From Marinilabiliaceae bacterium JC017 (GTDB taxonomy: Bacteria > Bacteroidota > Bacteroidia > Bacteroidales > Marinilabiliaceae): DNA of 64,000 nucleotides. Made by a program: the position numbers and the translations under genes. The stretch is taken from NCBI GenBank assembly GCA_004296775.1, contig RHGE01000015.1, forward strand, positions 1 through 64,000, given 5' to 3'. Under the pieces are notes generated by a model. It was not told the DNA's origin. It worked only from the letters and a program-made list of their open reading frames with translations, and did not search any database. This document shows, piece after piece, positions 19,613-29,016 of this stretch (its first letter is position 1; each line of letters opens with the position of its first letter).

Positions 19613-21979
19613 TTAGAACGGAAAACCCACATTAATATACCACCGTAGCTGGTTGTCATTGAAATTACTTCCCACTCCCACGGAAACAGGACCAATAATG
19701 CTGTTCATTGCGAGAGCCAATCCATATCCCACAATCAACTCTTCCTTCCCCACAACAAAAGGAAAATCTTCAAATTGACTACGAAAACCTGCGGCATAAA
19801 GGCCATTTACAATACCATTGAGGTAAAAGGTATTATTTATAAGGTATCTGAAATTAACCTGCGCCAGGCCAAAATCCTGAATCATTTTTTCCCGGTATCT
19901 TAACCCGACAAAGGGCGTGTCATAGAGACGGGCATTATAATCGGTTCCTCCAACGAAGAATAAATTCAGGAAGGGAATATTATCAGAATAAACCCCTCCT
20001 GCGATTTTGGAATAGATATTAAAATCTTTGGAAACCGGAAAATAACGGCTATAAGAAGCACTTACCTGGGAATAATTGGAATGTGGTACATCAATGTATT
20101 GCTTTACCAGGTCCTCACTCTCGGCGTTGCCTTTATAAATAGATTGGGCACCCAGGTTGAAAGATCCCATAAAAACAGTGTGCGATCCCTTAGTGGGGAA
20201 ATAGCGCCTGTTTAAGGTATTGCGCTCGACTAAAATACTGGTCTTCAAAAAATCGTTACCAAAAGCATCAACACCCTCATTAAATAGCTCACCAAAGCCG
20301 GAACCAGACCGCAAGGTGATGCGGTTCCAACCCAGATAGGTTGATATCTTGTATTTTCGGGCTAAAGCAAATATAAATCCCGTTTCAACACGCGTGTGCA
20401 AATAGGAGAAGGAACCATATTTACTCCCTGCCGATAAATAAATGGGCAATGGTGTTTTTTCAAAATTTCCATCCACGTAGTAGGCTACATTTTGGTTCTC
20501 CCCCAGGTAGGAATAAAGGTTAGCCTGTACGCGCGGATTCGTGGAAATATCTCCCGTTAATGACCACCGGGTATTGTTGAAAAGAAAGTTACGACTGGTG
20601 AGGTTAACAATGATGCCGGCATTTAACTCATTGTCGTAACGCAACGAAAATTTTGCTTTCGTGGGATACACTTCAACCGGGAAAAGGGTTAAGATGCTTC
20701 CATCGGCTTCCGGGGTGATTTCATAAGTCACCTTCTCGAAGAATCGGGTTCCGACCAAACGCCTTAAAGCACTGTTAAGCCCCTTGGCATCTACCGAATC
20801 ACCCTTCTCAATGCCCAGATGCCCCATGAAGAAATGCCTTGAAACATTTTCCAGATTGTTTATCTGTATCTCCTTAACAAGCACTTTTTGCGGATCCTGT
20901 GGTACCCTAACTGGTTCAGGCGGGCCCCACTGCTTAAGGGAATCTGCCAGCGCCTTTATATTATCCAGTTGTCCCAGAGCTGCTTCTTCCCCTCTCGTCA
21001 CTATTTTTATTCCATCCTTAAAACTGGCGGATGAGTACGGATAAAGATCGGGAGATATTAACAAATCGGTTTCTGCGATGGCTTCCACCAACGCCGGATT
21101 ACTACCGATGGTAGAAGCCGTAACCAACACTTTGGAAATAGAGTTGAGATCTTCCATGGTGGGGTAATCTTTAAACCCCACATTCACCCCGATAATAATA
21201 TCGGCTCCCATATCCCTGCAAAGCTTCACCGGGAAATTATCGAGCACGCCACCGTCTACCAGGTACATGGAATCAACCAACACCGGGGTAAACACCGAAG
21301 GGATGGCCATGCTGGATCGCATTGCTATCATGAGGTCTCCGGAATCAAAAACATGCGGTTGCCCGGTAATGAGGTCGGCGGCCACGCACCGAAACGGGAT
21401 GGGCAGATCGTCAAAATCATTGATATCAGCCACCCGCCAGGTGAGTTGAGACAATAGCTCAGAGATCCGTTGCCCCCGCACCATGCCTGATGGCATCATT
21501 AACCCCTTATCGGTCACATCAAACTCCAGTTGAAAACGGTTATAATCGTACTTTTCAACAGGTGCCACATCTGTCAACGGTACCTGGTCGCTCAACAGCA
21601 CCGACCAATCTGCCTCGCGGGCAATGGAATCAAGCTCGGCGGCCGAATACCCGCAGGCATACAATCCGCCGATGATACTCCCCATGCTGGTACCGGTAAT
21701 GTAATCGGGCCGGATACCGGCCTCTTCCAGCACCTTTAAAACACCAATATGAGCTAATCCTTTTGCGCCGCCACCACTCAGTACCAAACCAATTTTCGGA
21801 CGTTGGGCATTGGGTTCCTGCGCCTGAGCTGAAAAACTATAAAATACAAGACCTGTCAGCAGTAAATAAAAGATTTTGGGAAACGGGTTATTTGCTATCA
21901 CAGTAATCGGTTTAGCTGGTTTATTATTCACAGAAGCTAAACTAATAAATAGCTCCATTATTTTACGAATAATTGCCAT
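19613..21979 (-). CDS. Patatin-like phospholipase fused to POTRA and outer-membrane barrel
   Basis: The 788-residue protein has a signal segment (IFYLLLTGLVFYSFSAQAQ), a patatin domain with GGGAKG oxyanion loop, nucleophile Ser98 in GTSMGS and catalytic Asp in DGGVLDNFP (about 245), then one POTRA-like region (about 365-425) and a surface-antigen 16-strand barrel to the C-terminal GWYINVGFPF-type strand. This is the architecture of type Vd autotransporters such as PlpD: a lipase exported through its own barrel, acting on lipids at or outside the outer membrane. Whether the lipase is released cannot be seen. The first about 30 residues may be upstream of the true start (an internal Met8 exists). 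Confidence 0.88.
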   Translation of the reverse strand: MAIIRKIMELFISLASVNNKPAKPITVIANNPFPKIFYLLLTGLVFYSFSAQAQEPNAQRPKIGLVLSGGGAKGLAHIGVLKVLEEAGIRPDYITGTSMGSIIGGLYACGYSAAELDSIAREADWSVLLSDQVPLTDVAPVEKYDYNRFQLEFDVTDKGLMMPSGMVRGQRISELLSQLTWRVADINDFDDLPIPFRCVAADLITGQPHVFDSGDLMIAMRSSMAIPSVFTPVLVDSMYLVDGGVLDNFPVKLCRDMGADIIIGVNVGFKDYPTMEDLNSISKVLVTASTIGSNPALVEAIAETDLLISPDLYPYSSASFKDGIKIVTRGEEAALGQLDNIKALADSLKQWGPPEPVRVPQDPQKVLVKEIQINNLENVSRHFFMGHLGIEKGDSVDAKGLNSALRRLVGTRFFEKVTYEITPEADGSILTLFPVEVYPTKAKFSLRYDNELNAGIIVNLTSRNFLFNNTRWSLTGDISTNPRVQANLYSYLGENQNVAYYVDGNFEKTPLPIYLSAGSKYGSFSYLHTRVETGFIFALARKYKISTYLGWNRITLRSGSGFGELFNEGVDAFGNDFLKTSILVERNTLNRRYFPTKGSHTVFMGSFNLGAQSIYKGNAESEDLVKQYIDVPHSNYSQVSASYSRYFPVSKDFNIYSKIAGGVYSDNIPFLNLFFVGGTDYNARLYDTPFVGLRYREKMIQDFGLAQVNFRYLINNTFYLNGIVNGLYAAGFRSQFEDFPFVVGKEELIVGYGLALAMNSIIGPVSVGVGSNFNDNQLRWYINVGFPF

Positions 21980-22792
21980 AAGATGGCAAAAAGAAGCGTT
22001 GAATCGTTAAACATGAACACTAAAATCTATTTCCGGGAAAGATTTCTGTCCAAGAGTCAGTTTCAACAATTCGCCTGTTATTAACAGGCAATAACGGCAG
22101 CTTTCAACATTACTTGTTTATTCCCCGGTAAAAATTGTTTATAACCCGGCTTACAGATGTGGAAAACCCGTTTATAACTACTACTCCTCTCTAATTAGTT
22201 TTTAACCGAGAGAAATGGCTGCTCTTTTTTATTTAACCATAATGCACTCTTGTCTGACTTTGTGTCACTTTTTTGCCTTTGCGCAGCGCTCGGGAGCCTC
22301 TGTGCAATGCTTTTTTAGCATTAAACACCTCTTTTAACCGTTCGTGTTGCGCTTGGGCCTGATTGCAACCTACTTATCTGTAGCTGGGGAGGTTCTTTTT
22401 ATCTTCTGTATTAACTTTTGCCTGTTTAAGTTCTATTCTTATATGGCTATAATAGGGTTTTGAATTCTGAAAATGGTTCCTGAGGCTATTTCGCCGTATG
22501 GAGATGTTTATCTGATGTACAATGCTCTCCTTGTTGATAAAGAAATCCGTTTAATTGGAGCAAGACAAGGAGAAGTGTTAATAATTCAGATAAAAACAAC
22601 CATTTATGAACCAACACTATTAATAACTAATGAGAATTAGTTAACAAACCCTTCAATATATGTGGAAAAAGTGTTAATACACACAACAACCCTGTTTATA
22701 ACCACATGAATTGTTGAAAAACCAGCCACCATTATTGAACCTCATCCTCCACAGGCAAAACTTGATAATAATGTGGTTCAAAAATTAAAATC

Positions 22793-23465
22793 ATTGATTC
22801 CCGAATCGGTGGAATTATTTGACAGGATTTACATGATGGAGAACAAACAATGCTTTCTTATTAATTCTCTTTATCGAAAAGCGATCAACAATAGTAGAAA
22901 ACACTGCACAGTCACTTTTTTTACAGGGATATTAACAATTAAACTTCGCCGTTATCAACAACTGTTGTTCGTTCCATTGTGCAAAACGTTTAAAACAGGG
23001 TTTACCATGTGAAAAACCGGTTAATATCGCTTCTATTTTCTTGTTCGCTGTTAAAAACACCTTTGATGTTGATTGAATCCGGTTCGTGAAAGAAGGTTTT
23101 GCGATATGATATCGCTCTTTGGTTGTGGAAAATTCCGGGAGGGAAAACCCAATAACACGTGGAATTATTGATTCCCGAATCAGTGGAATTATTTGACAGG
23201 ATTTACATGATGAGGAGAAACTGTGCTTTCTTATTGATGCTCTTTTCCGAAAAAAGGTCAACAATAGTAGAAAACTCTGCACGGTCACTATTTTTACAGG
23301 GATATTAACAATTAAACTTCGCCGTTATCAACACTTGCTGTTCATTTCCTTGTACAAAACGTTTAAAACAGGGTTTGCCATGTGAAAAACCGGTTAACAT
23401 CGCTTCATTTTTCTTGTTCGCTGTTAAAAACACCATTGATGTTGGTTGAATCCGGTTGGTGAAAG
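22793..23465 (+). repeat. Tandem duplication with a 374-bp period
   Basis: Segment 22793-23093 is repeated at 23167-23465 with about 90 percent identity by eye, and weaker similarity continues to about 23530. Each copy contains a GACAGGATTTACATGAT element, GATATTAACAATTAAACTTC, a TTATCAACA box and, in the following spacer, a TGTGGAAAA box. The two minus-strand open frames here share their ends only because of this duplication. Confidence 0.85.
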
Positions 23466-23809
23466 GTGATATTGCCATGTCTTCCCAAAGACTGGATGTG
23501 GAAAAATCCGGGGCGGAAAGATCTAACGATACGTGATAAGTGTTAATAACTCCAGCGCAACAGGGCGTTATTAACAGCATCCTGTTAACACACACCCAAA
23601 ACTGGTTGATAACCGCTCTCTTTGCTGTGCAAAAAGTGTTAGTAAAGGCATTTTGTGTTGAAAACATTAAAAATGCAGCCACTTTTCAACAAGCCATATC
23701 AAAGACTAACCTCATCACGGGGTTGTTGATAACCGGTATCTCTTGAATAAATTTGATTGATTAGAGGTTTAGGCCGAAACTTTTACCAACATGTTGTTCA
23801 AATTGGATG

Positions 23810-23880
23810 AAAATATATAGAGAGGTCAGAAGTTAGAGGGGGAAATAAATAGAAATACATGGAAACAGATTGAAATAGAC
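23810..23880. repeat. Inverted copy of the 8870-8990 repeat
   Basis: AGAGGTCAGAAGTTAGAGG and AAATAGAAATACATGGAAA are the reverse complement (with changes) of sequence upstream of the kinase gene at 8870-8990. It lies at the right margin of the origin-like region. Confidence 0.65.
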
Positions 23881-23942
23881 CGCACTTACCAATGTCAATC
23901 TCGAACAACAATTAGCATTAAGTAACATCCCTCGAAGAGGCT

Positions 23943-23967
23943 TTTTTTCAGGATTCTCCTGAAAAAA
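23943..23967. terminator. Strong hairpin flanked by T and A runs
   Basis: The arms TTTTTTCAGGA and TCCTGAAAAAA (23943-23953, 23957-23967) are exact complements around a 3-nt loop. On the minus strand the hairpin sits about 330 bases after the LytTR gene. It could stop transcription entering the origin-like region from either side. Confidence 0.45.
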
Positions 23968-24112
23968 CATAGTGTCTTACGAGTGATATTGGTGTATTTA
24001 TTGGCAAAATATTTTGGCGAGCAGTAAATCATCTTGATACTTTGTACTTGATACTTTTTACTTTTCTGGCTTGTCCAGGTTAGGCAGTGATACTTTTGGC
24101 TTCTGTTGATAA

Positions 24113-24290
24113 CCCTTGAGGCTGTCTTTGTTCTGCGACAGGGGGCGCAGCGGCAGCCGGCAGTTACCGGGGCTGATGTGGCGTGGCGGGCGGAGGCGAC
24201 GAAGGAGCCCACGCACCGGCGGACGCCACACAGCCCGGGTGACTGGCGCTATAGCGGAGCACCCGGCCGTTCGCCCAAAAAATTAATAGG
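24113..24290. other. GC-rich structured island
   Basis: About 150 bases of clearly GC-rich sequence sit in an AT-rich intergenic setting, directly after the LytTR stop codon on the minus strand. Self-complementary pieces include TGTGGCGT / ACGCCACA about 46 bases apart and CTGTC / GACAG. It has no motifs of RNase P, tmRNA or SRP RNA that I know. It could be a repeat element or a structured RNA. Confidence 0.4.
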
Positions 24291-24296
24291 AGCGAT

Positions 24297-25049
24297 TTAG
24301 AAATTTAGTTTTTCTTTCAACTTTTTATAGCCGCTGCGACTGATTTTAAGTTTGTGGTCGGGGGGTATAATGGCCACGAAGGAGTCTTTGTCGTAGGGTT
24401 CGAGTTTTTGAATGCTGGTGATGTTAACAATGAAGGAACGATGAATGCGCAGAAACTGGCCGGGCGGCAGGTGCTCCTCGTAATATTTCATTGTTTTCTG
24501 CTTGAGGTAACGGTTAGTGGCGGTGTAGATCATCACATAATCGTTTTGTGCTTCTAAAAAGCGGATGTCTTCCAGGGAAACAACCTGCATGTCGCTGCCT
24601 TTTTTTACGACAATGCGATCTAAAAAGGGAGTGGTGTGCTCGCGGATGGTTTCTACCTGCGATGGCGTAACCGTTTGGCCCTGTTCAAGCTTGCTCAACA
24701 CTTTTTCCATGGCGGTATTGAAGCGTTCCTGCGAAAATGGCTTGAGCAGGTAGTCAATGGCGTTTAGCTCAAATGCCTTGAGGGCATACTGGTCGAAGGC
24801 GGTTGTGAACACGACCAGGGGCGGATTATCTAATACTTCCAACAATTCCAGGCCGGATATTTTGGGCATTTGGATGTCGAGAAAAATCAGGTGGGGCTTC
24901 TTTTGCTGAATTTGCTTCAAGGCTTCAAAACCATTGGCACACTCGCCGACTATCTCAATTTGCTCCCAGCTTTTAAGGGAGGCAGTGATGATTTGACGGG
25001 CTAATGGTTCGTCGTCGATGATAATGGTTTGGAATTTTTGCTTACTCAT
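24297..25049 (-). CDS. LytTR-family response regulator
   Basis: The 250-residue protein has a receiver domain (IIIDDEP at 9-15, phospho-acceptor Asp58 in LIFLDIQMP, TTAFDQYALKAFELNAIDYLLKP) and a C-terminal LytTR DNA-binding domain (IVVKKGSDMQVV, DIRFLEAQNDYVMIYT, FLRIHRSFIVNI). It is the partner of the LytS-type kinase 230 bases upstream. I start at MSKQKFQTIIIDDEP; an ATG six codons earlier is possible. Such pairs in Bacteroidota often control adjacent envelope genes, here LiaF-like, DUF4190 and DUF2752. Confidence 0.9.
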   Translation of the reverse strand: MSKQKFQTIIIDDEPLARQIITASLKSWEQIEIVGECANGFEALKQIQQKKPHLIFLDIQMPKISGLELLEVLDNPPLVVFTTAFDQYALKAFELNAIDYLLKPFSQERFNTAMEKVLSKLEQGQTVTPSQVETIREHTTPFLDRIVVKKGSDMQVVSLEDIRFLEAQNDYVMIYTATNRYLKQKTMKYYEEHLPPGQFLRIHRSFIVNITSIQKLEPYDKDSFVAIIPPDHKLKISRSGYKKLKEKLNF

Positions 25050-25100
25050 TTTTGTTATTGTGGACAAAGGTTAGAATAGATTATTTGCGCTGCTTATTTT

Positions 25101-25235
25101 GACAGGATTAACATGATTTACAGGATTACAAACAAAAACTGTTTCCTTTTTTTTTAATACACATTAAGTGTTGATAAGTATTGATTCACATGCATTGCTT
25201 GTTTTTTGACAGGATTAACATGATTTACAGGATGA
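25101..25235 (+). repeat. Two GACAGGATTAACATGATTTACAGGAT copies between kinase and regulator
   Basis: Copies at 25101 and 25208 are almost identical and separate the two genes of the signalling pair. They give the pair an unusually long spacer of about 230 bases. Confidence 0.8.
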
Positions 25236-25278
25236 CGGACAGGGACTGTTTGCAATTTCTTACTGCAAGGAAAATATT

Positions 25279-26325
25279 TCAGACTTGCGGAAACCGCATA
25301 GTAACTTCAAAGAAATTATTTTCCCGGGTTAAATTTAGCAAGTCGTCGCGATTATAGATCATCTTGAGCCGCTCTTTCACAATTTTCAGACCTACTCCCT
25401 CCCCTCTTCTGGGCGGGGCTTTGGGATCATAGTTATTGATGATACTCACCTCCAATGCATCGTCTGTTTCACGACAGAAGGAGCGAATACTTACTTCTTC
25501 AGTGCTTTCATAAACGCCATGCTTTACGGCATTTTCAAATATGGGCTGAAGAATCATGGCGGGTAAATGCATTTTTTTACAGGCTTCGGGAACCTTCATG
25601 TCACAAATTAACCGATCGCCGAAACGCACTTTCTCGATATCCAGGTAACGTCTCATATTGCGCAGCTCTTCTTCAAGGGGAAGGAGTTGCTTATGATTTT
25701 TACGCAGCGAATAACGTAAAAAGTCGGACAATTTATTAACCATCTCGCGGGCAGCATCCTGATCAACAATGGTTAGCGCACTGATGGAGTTAAGGCTATT
25801 AAACAGGAAATGCGGATTGAGCTGGGCCTTGAGGGCTTTCAGTTCAGCTTCCTGCAGCAGGGAGTTCATGCGTTCCGTTTGCCGGATGCGCGTTTGCAGG
25901 TTCTGGTAGGAGATGTGCAAGTAAAACACCAGGACGTATAAGGAGAAAAAGAGGGTGCCTATTACGGCCCGCATCACATTATTCTCGGCCACGAATTGAT
26001 GGTATTCATTTTCTGGGGGTACTATCCAGTTGGTGATGGCATTACCGGCCATCAACCACATGCCCACAATGACCACTGCTGCCAGGGATAATTGCGACAG
26101 CATGGTGAGCCACCCTTTTTCAACACCTGAATAGGCCACCGGGTACCAGATACCCAGCCCCAGCAACATCATGAGTCCGTTGTAAACAATACTATCAATT
26201 GCGGCATGCAGGGGATTAATGTGGAACACCAGGTGAAGGATCAGCCAATGCAACATGGTTATCACTCCCCAAATTATTACATACCAGCGCCAGGCGTTGC
26301 GCGTGGCTAAAATTGGATGATTCAT
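25279..26325 (-). CDS. LytS/YehU-type sensor histidine kinase
   Basis: The 348-residue protein has four predicted membrane helices in its first 140 residues and no extracytoplasmic sensor domain, followed by a short coiled coil (residues 141-165) and the His_kinase fold: His172 in QLNPHFLFNSLNSI, the N box ILQPIFENAVKHG and the G box GEGVGLKIVKERL. Such short sensors are thought to sense the membrane itself. It is expressed ahead of the LytTR regulator on the same strand. Confidence 0.9.
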   Translation of the reverse strand: MNHPILATRNAWRWYVIIWGVITMLHWLILHLVFHINPLHAAIDSIVYNGLMMLLGLGIWYPVAYSGVEKGWLTMLSQLSLAAVVIVGMWLMAGNAITNWIVPPENEYHQFVAENNVMRAVIGTLFFSLYVLVFYLHISYQNLQTRIRQTERMNSLLQEAELKALKAQLNPHFLFNSLNSISALTIVDQDAAREMVNKLSDFLRYSLRKNHKQLLPLEEELRNMRRYLDIEKVRFGDRLICDMKVPEACKKMHLPAMILQPIFENAVKHGVYESTEEVSIRSFCRETDDALEVSIINNYDPKAPPRRGEGVGLKIVKERLKMIYNRDDLLNLTRENNFFEVTMRFPQV

Positions 26326-26563
26326 AGGTTTATTATTCGTATCTGTATTTATCAGAGATCGTTAAATCATTTGATCATTGACCGATAAAAATCCTGCTCA
26401 TTTGCAGGATTAGAAAATACCGATCACCTGATTACAAAGCTTAACGAGCCCTTTATTAACAATTAGTAATCGCATTTTACGAATACCCTTTTCGCTCAAT
26501 GGTATTCGTAAAAAAAACTTCTCTATTGTCGTGCCATTCCTTTTAAACAACAGAGAGATGGTT

Positions 26564-27283
26564 TTAAGCGGATTTTATTTCACCGCCACCAAAGATGGCA
26601 ATGCCTTTTATCGTCAGTGTTTTTGGGCTATTCACTGATTCGTAGGTTTGCTTTCTTTTATCGGAAAAGCCGCCGAAGATATTCACTACTTCCAGTTTGA
26701 TGTTCCAGTCATTGGGAACGCTGATTTCAGCTCCGCCAAAGACGGCTACCATGTCCAGTATAGCGCCTGAATCGGACATCCTGGCATTGCCAAAATTTAT
26801 TTCTCGTCCGCCGAAAACACAGGTGAGTTTTCCGCCTTTAAAATTCTGAGAGTCCACAATCGTAGAGCCTCCGCCAAAAACAGACATCTCATCAATGACA
26901 TCCTTGCTATCGGTGGTAGTGGGATTGAAATGCTCATGATATTTACGTCGGCGGAAGACGAAAGAGAGACCAAACAAAATTAACAACAACGGCCAGTATT
27001 TATAAATATCCTGGTGGTGGTAGCCGGGCAGAAGATCGGGCAATAGAAAAAAGGCCCCGGCAATGATAAACATGAATGCCTTTACTACTTCTTTCTTGAA
27101 CAGGTGGATAACTCCAATGGCAACCAGTATCATGGGCCAGCTCATTATTACATCATAAATATGAGGCGGGATCATCCCCAGGTTACCGCCTAAAAATACC
27201 AATCCCAGCAGGATCAGGAAAAATCCGAAGCCCACATGGCTCCCTTGATGTCTCGACTTCATGTCTTCAAGTCTTGTCTTCAT
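26564..27283 (-). CDS. LiaF-like membrane protein
   Basis: From the ATG at 27283 the protein begins MKTRLEDMKSRHQGSHVGFGFFLILLGLVFLGGNLG. The first half has about four membrane helices with RRRKYHEHF at their end; the second half is the LiaF-type C-terminal domain with the repeated VFGG signature (MSVFGGGSTIV, TCVFGGREINF, VAVFGGAEISV, VNIFGGFSDKR, IAIFGGGEIKS). LiaF-like proteins modulate cell-envelope stress kinases. The position beside a LytS/LytTR pair fits that role. The upstream in-frame ATG at 27343 adds 20 residues that do not look like the family. Confidence 0.85.
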   Translation of the reverse strand: MKTRLEDMKSRHQGSHVGFGFFLILLGLVFLGGNLGMIPPHIYDVIMSWPMILVAIGVIHLFKKEVVKAFMFIIAGAFFLLPDLLPGYHHQDIYKYWPLLLILFGLSFVFRRRKYHEHFNPTTTDSKDVIDEMSVFGGGSTIVDSQNFKGGKLTCVFGGREINFGNARMSDSGAILDMVAVFGGAEISVPNDWNIKLEVVNIFGGFSDKRKQTYESVNSPKTLTIKGIAIFGGGEIKSA

Positions 27284-27359
27284 GATTTCACAGTTTAGTT
27301 TATTCTCTTTATAGTATTGCACGTCAGTTCTGACATAAACCATTCGTAGAATGTATTTT

Positions 27360-27390
27360 CAAAAGTAGGCTAACCAACCGCTCTTTCAAA
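27360..27390 (-). promoter_or_regulatory. Complete Bacteroidota promoter for the LiaF-like gene
   Basis: Read on the minus strand, TTTG (27387-27390) and TACTTTTG (27360-27367) are separated by 19 bases, the textbook spacing of -33 and -7 elements in this phylum. It is the best complete promoter in the window. Confidence 0.75.
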
Positions 27391-27525
27391 TAAAAAACAT
27401 GAGAGTGCCGGATTCTATCCTGTGAATGGCCAATTATTGCCGGTGAATAACGAAAAGGGTTCATTTCATTTTCAATGAGCTTATTACTAACTTTATTTCT
27501 GTTTAACATTAAAAAACCAACTACC

Positions 27526-28170
27526 ATGGATCAAATTGAACCCCGCGAATCGACGAATGTACTGGCCGTAGCCGGTCTGGCCTTATCCATTCTTGCTTTT
27601 ATCATAGCGCTCATTCCTTGTTTTGGATTCATTGCGTTGCTGCCGGCTGTCCTGGGTCTTATTTTTGGAATCATCGGACTGTCACATGCCAACCGCTACT
27701 ACACCCCTAAAGCCATTGCCATTGTGGCAGTGATCTTATCCGTTACAGCCCTGGTGCTGGGTGGTATCTGGACCGGTGTGGTATCTACTTTTTCGAAACG
27801 GTTTGAATATCGCCTGGAAGAGAAAATTGAAAAAGGGTTGGATGAGATAGGCGAAGAATTGAAAGAGAAAGAGATTGAGATACGGTTGAAAAGACCTGTT
27901 TTGACGGAAGAAGAAAAGGATCGGATACGGGAAGAAGCCCAAAAGGCCGGTGATGTAGCAGAGAAAATAGTTTCTGAAATGCTTGAAGGCATCCGTACGA
28001 TAAAAATAGAAAGCACTGACAAAAAAATTGTTATCCACATCCCCGAGGAGGCCCTGAGCGAAGAAGATCTGCAGGAGCTGAAAGAAGACATAAAAGACAT
28101 ACAGGAGGAACTAAGGGAGCTGTTTGAAGAGTTTTCCATTAGGATTGAAATAGAAGAAGAGGATGAGTAG
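27526..28170 (+). CDS. DUF4190 membrane protein with charged coiled-coil tail
   Basis: The ATG at 27526 gives a 214-residue protein. Residues about 8-85 hold two to three membrane helices with the DUF4190 pattern (NVLAVAGLALSILAFI, GLIFGIIGLSHANRYYTPKAIAIVAVILSVTALVLGG). The rest is very rich in Glu and Lys and looks helical. Function is unknown; DUF4190 proteins are often envelope-stress or sporulation neighbours elsewhere. It is divergent from the LiaF-like gene and overlaps the next gene by 8 bases. Confidence 0.75.
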   Translation: MDQIEPRESTNVLAVAGLALSILAFIIALIPCFGFIALLPAVLGLIFGIIGLSHANRYYTPKAIAIVAVILSVTALVLGGIWTGVVSTFSKRFEYRLEEKIEKGLDEIGEELKEKEIEIRLKRPVLTEEEKDRIREEAQKAGDVAEKIVSEMLEGIRTIKIESTDKKIVIHIPEEALSEEDLQELKEDIKDIQEELRELFEEFSIRIEIEEEDE

Positions 28171-28585
28171 TCGCTTGCCCGGCAGGATGAACGATTACCT
28201 GTTTTTTCAATATGTATCGCTTTTTTTATTATCCGGGGTATTGCTTTATCCCTTCGTCAGCCAGTGGGGATGGGTGCCCCATTCCTGTCCCTATAAATTA
28301 TTGAATGGTGCACCTTGCCCTTCTTGTGGATTAACCCATTCCTGGCTGTTGATTTACCAGGGGAAATGGCACCTGGCTGAAGCTGCCAATAAATACGGAC
28401 CAGGCTTGTGGCTTTTTTTCGCCCTGCAGTGGTTAGCACGTTACCTAATGGTTGTTTTTGCCCGGAAGAAGAACATACCGGTTATGGCAGATATGGCACT
28501 AACCGGTATTCTGGCTTTTTTCTTTTTAGGTCCTTATGTGTTGGCGGTGGCTGAATGGATGGCTGGAATGATGGGAAGAGGTTAA
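28163..28585 (+). CDS. DUF2752 membrane protein
   Basis: The 140-residue protein has three membrane helices and the DUF2752 signature CPYKLLNGAPCPSCGLTHSW, in which two pairs of cysteines face a GPxC loop. The family has no established function. It overlaps the DUF4190 gene by 8 bases and is surely co-translated with it. The start may instead be the ATG at 28187 (MNDYLFFQY). Confidence 0.8.
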   Translation: MSSRLPGRMNDYLFFQYVSLFLLSGVLLYPFVSQWGWVPHSCPYKLLNGAPCPSCGLTHSWLLIYQGKWHLAEAANKYGPGLWLFFALQWLARYLMVVFARKKNIPVMADMALTGILAFFFLGPYVLAVAEWMAGMMGRG

Positions 28586-28833
28586 GGGGGAAGGTTAAAG
28601 ATGAAAGGTAGAAGAAAAAAGGGAAAAGGTGAAAGGGAAAAGGTTTAGGGCGGACTGATGGCTTTTATTTTCTCGCCAGGGCGCTAAGATGCTAAGGAAA
28701 TAACGCTACCAGTACCGTTGGTCTCTCGCAGATTCCCGCAAATCCAAAGGGATGCAGAGAGGTTTGTGCTACACATCTACTAAAAGGAATCAAATACTCA
28801 TAATTCATTTTCTTTTCGCCCGGTCACTCATTT

Positions 28834-28894
28834 CCCCTCCTAAAAGATTTAGGAGGGGTGATTTTCATTGAGTAAGCAATGAAAATCGGGGTGG
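28834..28894. repeat. Double hairpin element
   Basis: CCCCTCCTAAA / TTTAGGAGGGG (28834-28844, 28848-28858) is followed at once by a second hairpin with arms GATTTTCATTG / CAATGAAAATC. It looks like a small palindromic mobile element. The remaining parts of 28586-29016 show no gene. Confidence 0.55.
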
Positions 28895-29016
28895 TTTGAT
28901 TGTATAAATTTAAAAGAGTTAGATAGTAGAGACGCAAAGTAAAAACGAAGATTCGCAGAGATGCCGTTGAATCACATCTCCACTTCCAAACATCCTCACA
29001 TCGCACATCTCCTCTA

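Larger units (their letters stand above)
22078..24112. other. Candidate replication origin (DnaA-box cluster)
   Basis: This non-coding stretch holds eight 9-mers one base from the DnaA box TTATCCACA: TGTGGAAAA at 22158, 22661, 23124 and 23497, and TTATCAACA or its complement at 22952, 23325, 23724 and 24104. Three TTATTAACA-type sites (22078, 23541, 23568) differ by two bases. Many AT-rich spacers and GTTTATAAC motifs lie between. By eye, plus-strand genes to the left (9-14 kb) are C-rich while plus-strand genes to the right (45-61 kb) are G-rich, as expected on either side of an origin. No dnaA gene is nearby, which is common in this phylum. Not proven. Confidence 0.5.

Noticed and set aside
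22932-23682. Two minus-strand ORFs of 118 and 125 codons with similar ends
   Set aside because: Their similarity is the 374-bp DNA duplication; composition is non-coding and they lie in the DnaA-box region.
24113-24290. GC-rich island as RNase P RNA, tmRNA or SRP RNA
   Set aside because: None of the conserved motifs of those RNAs could be seen.
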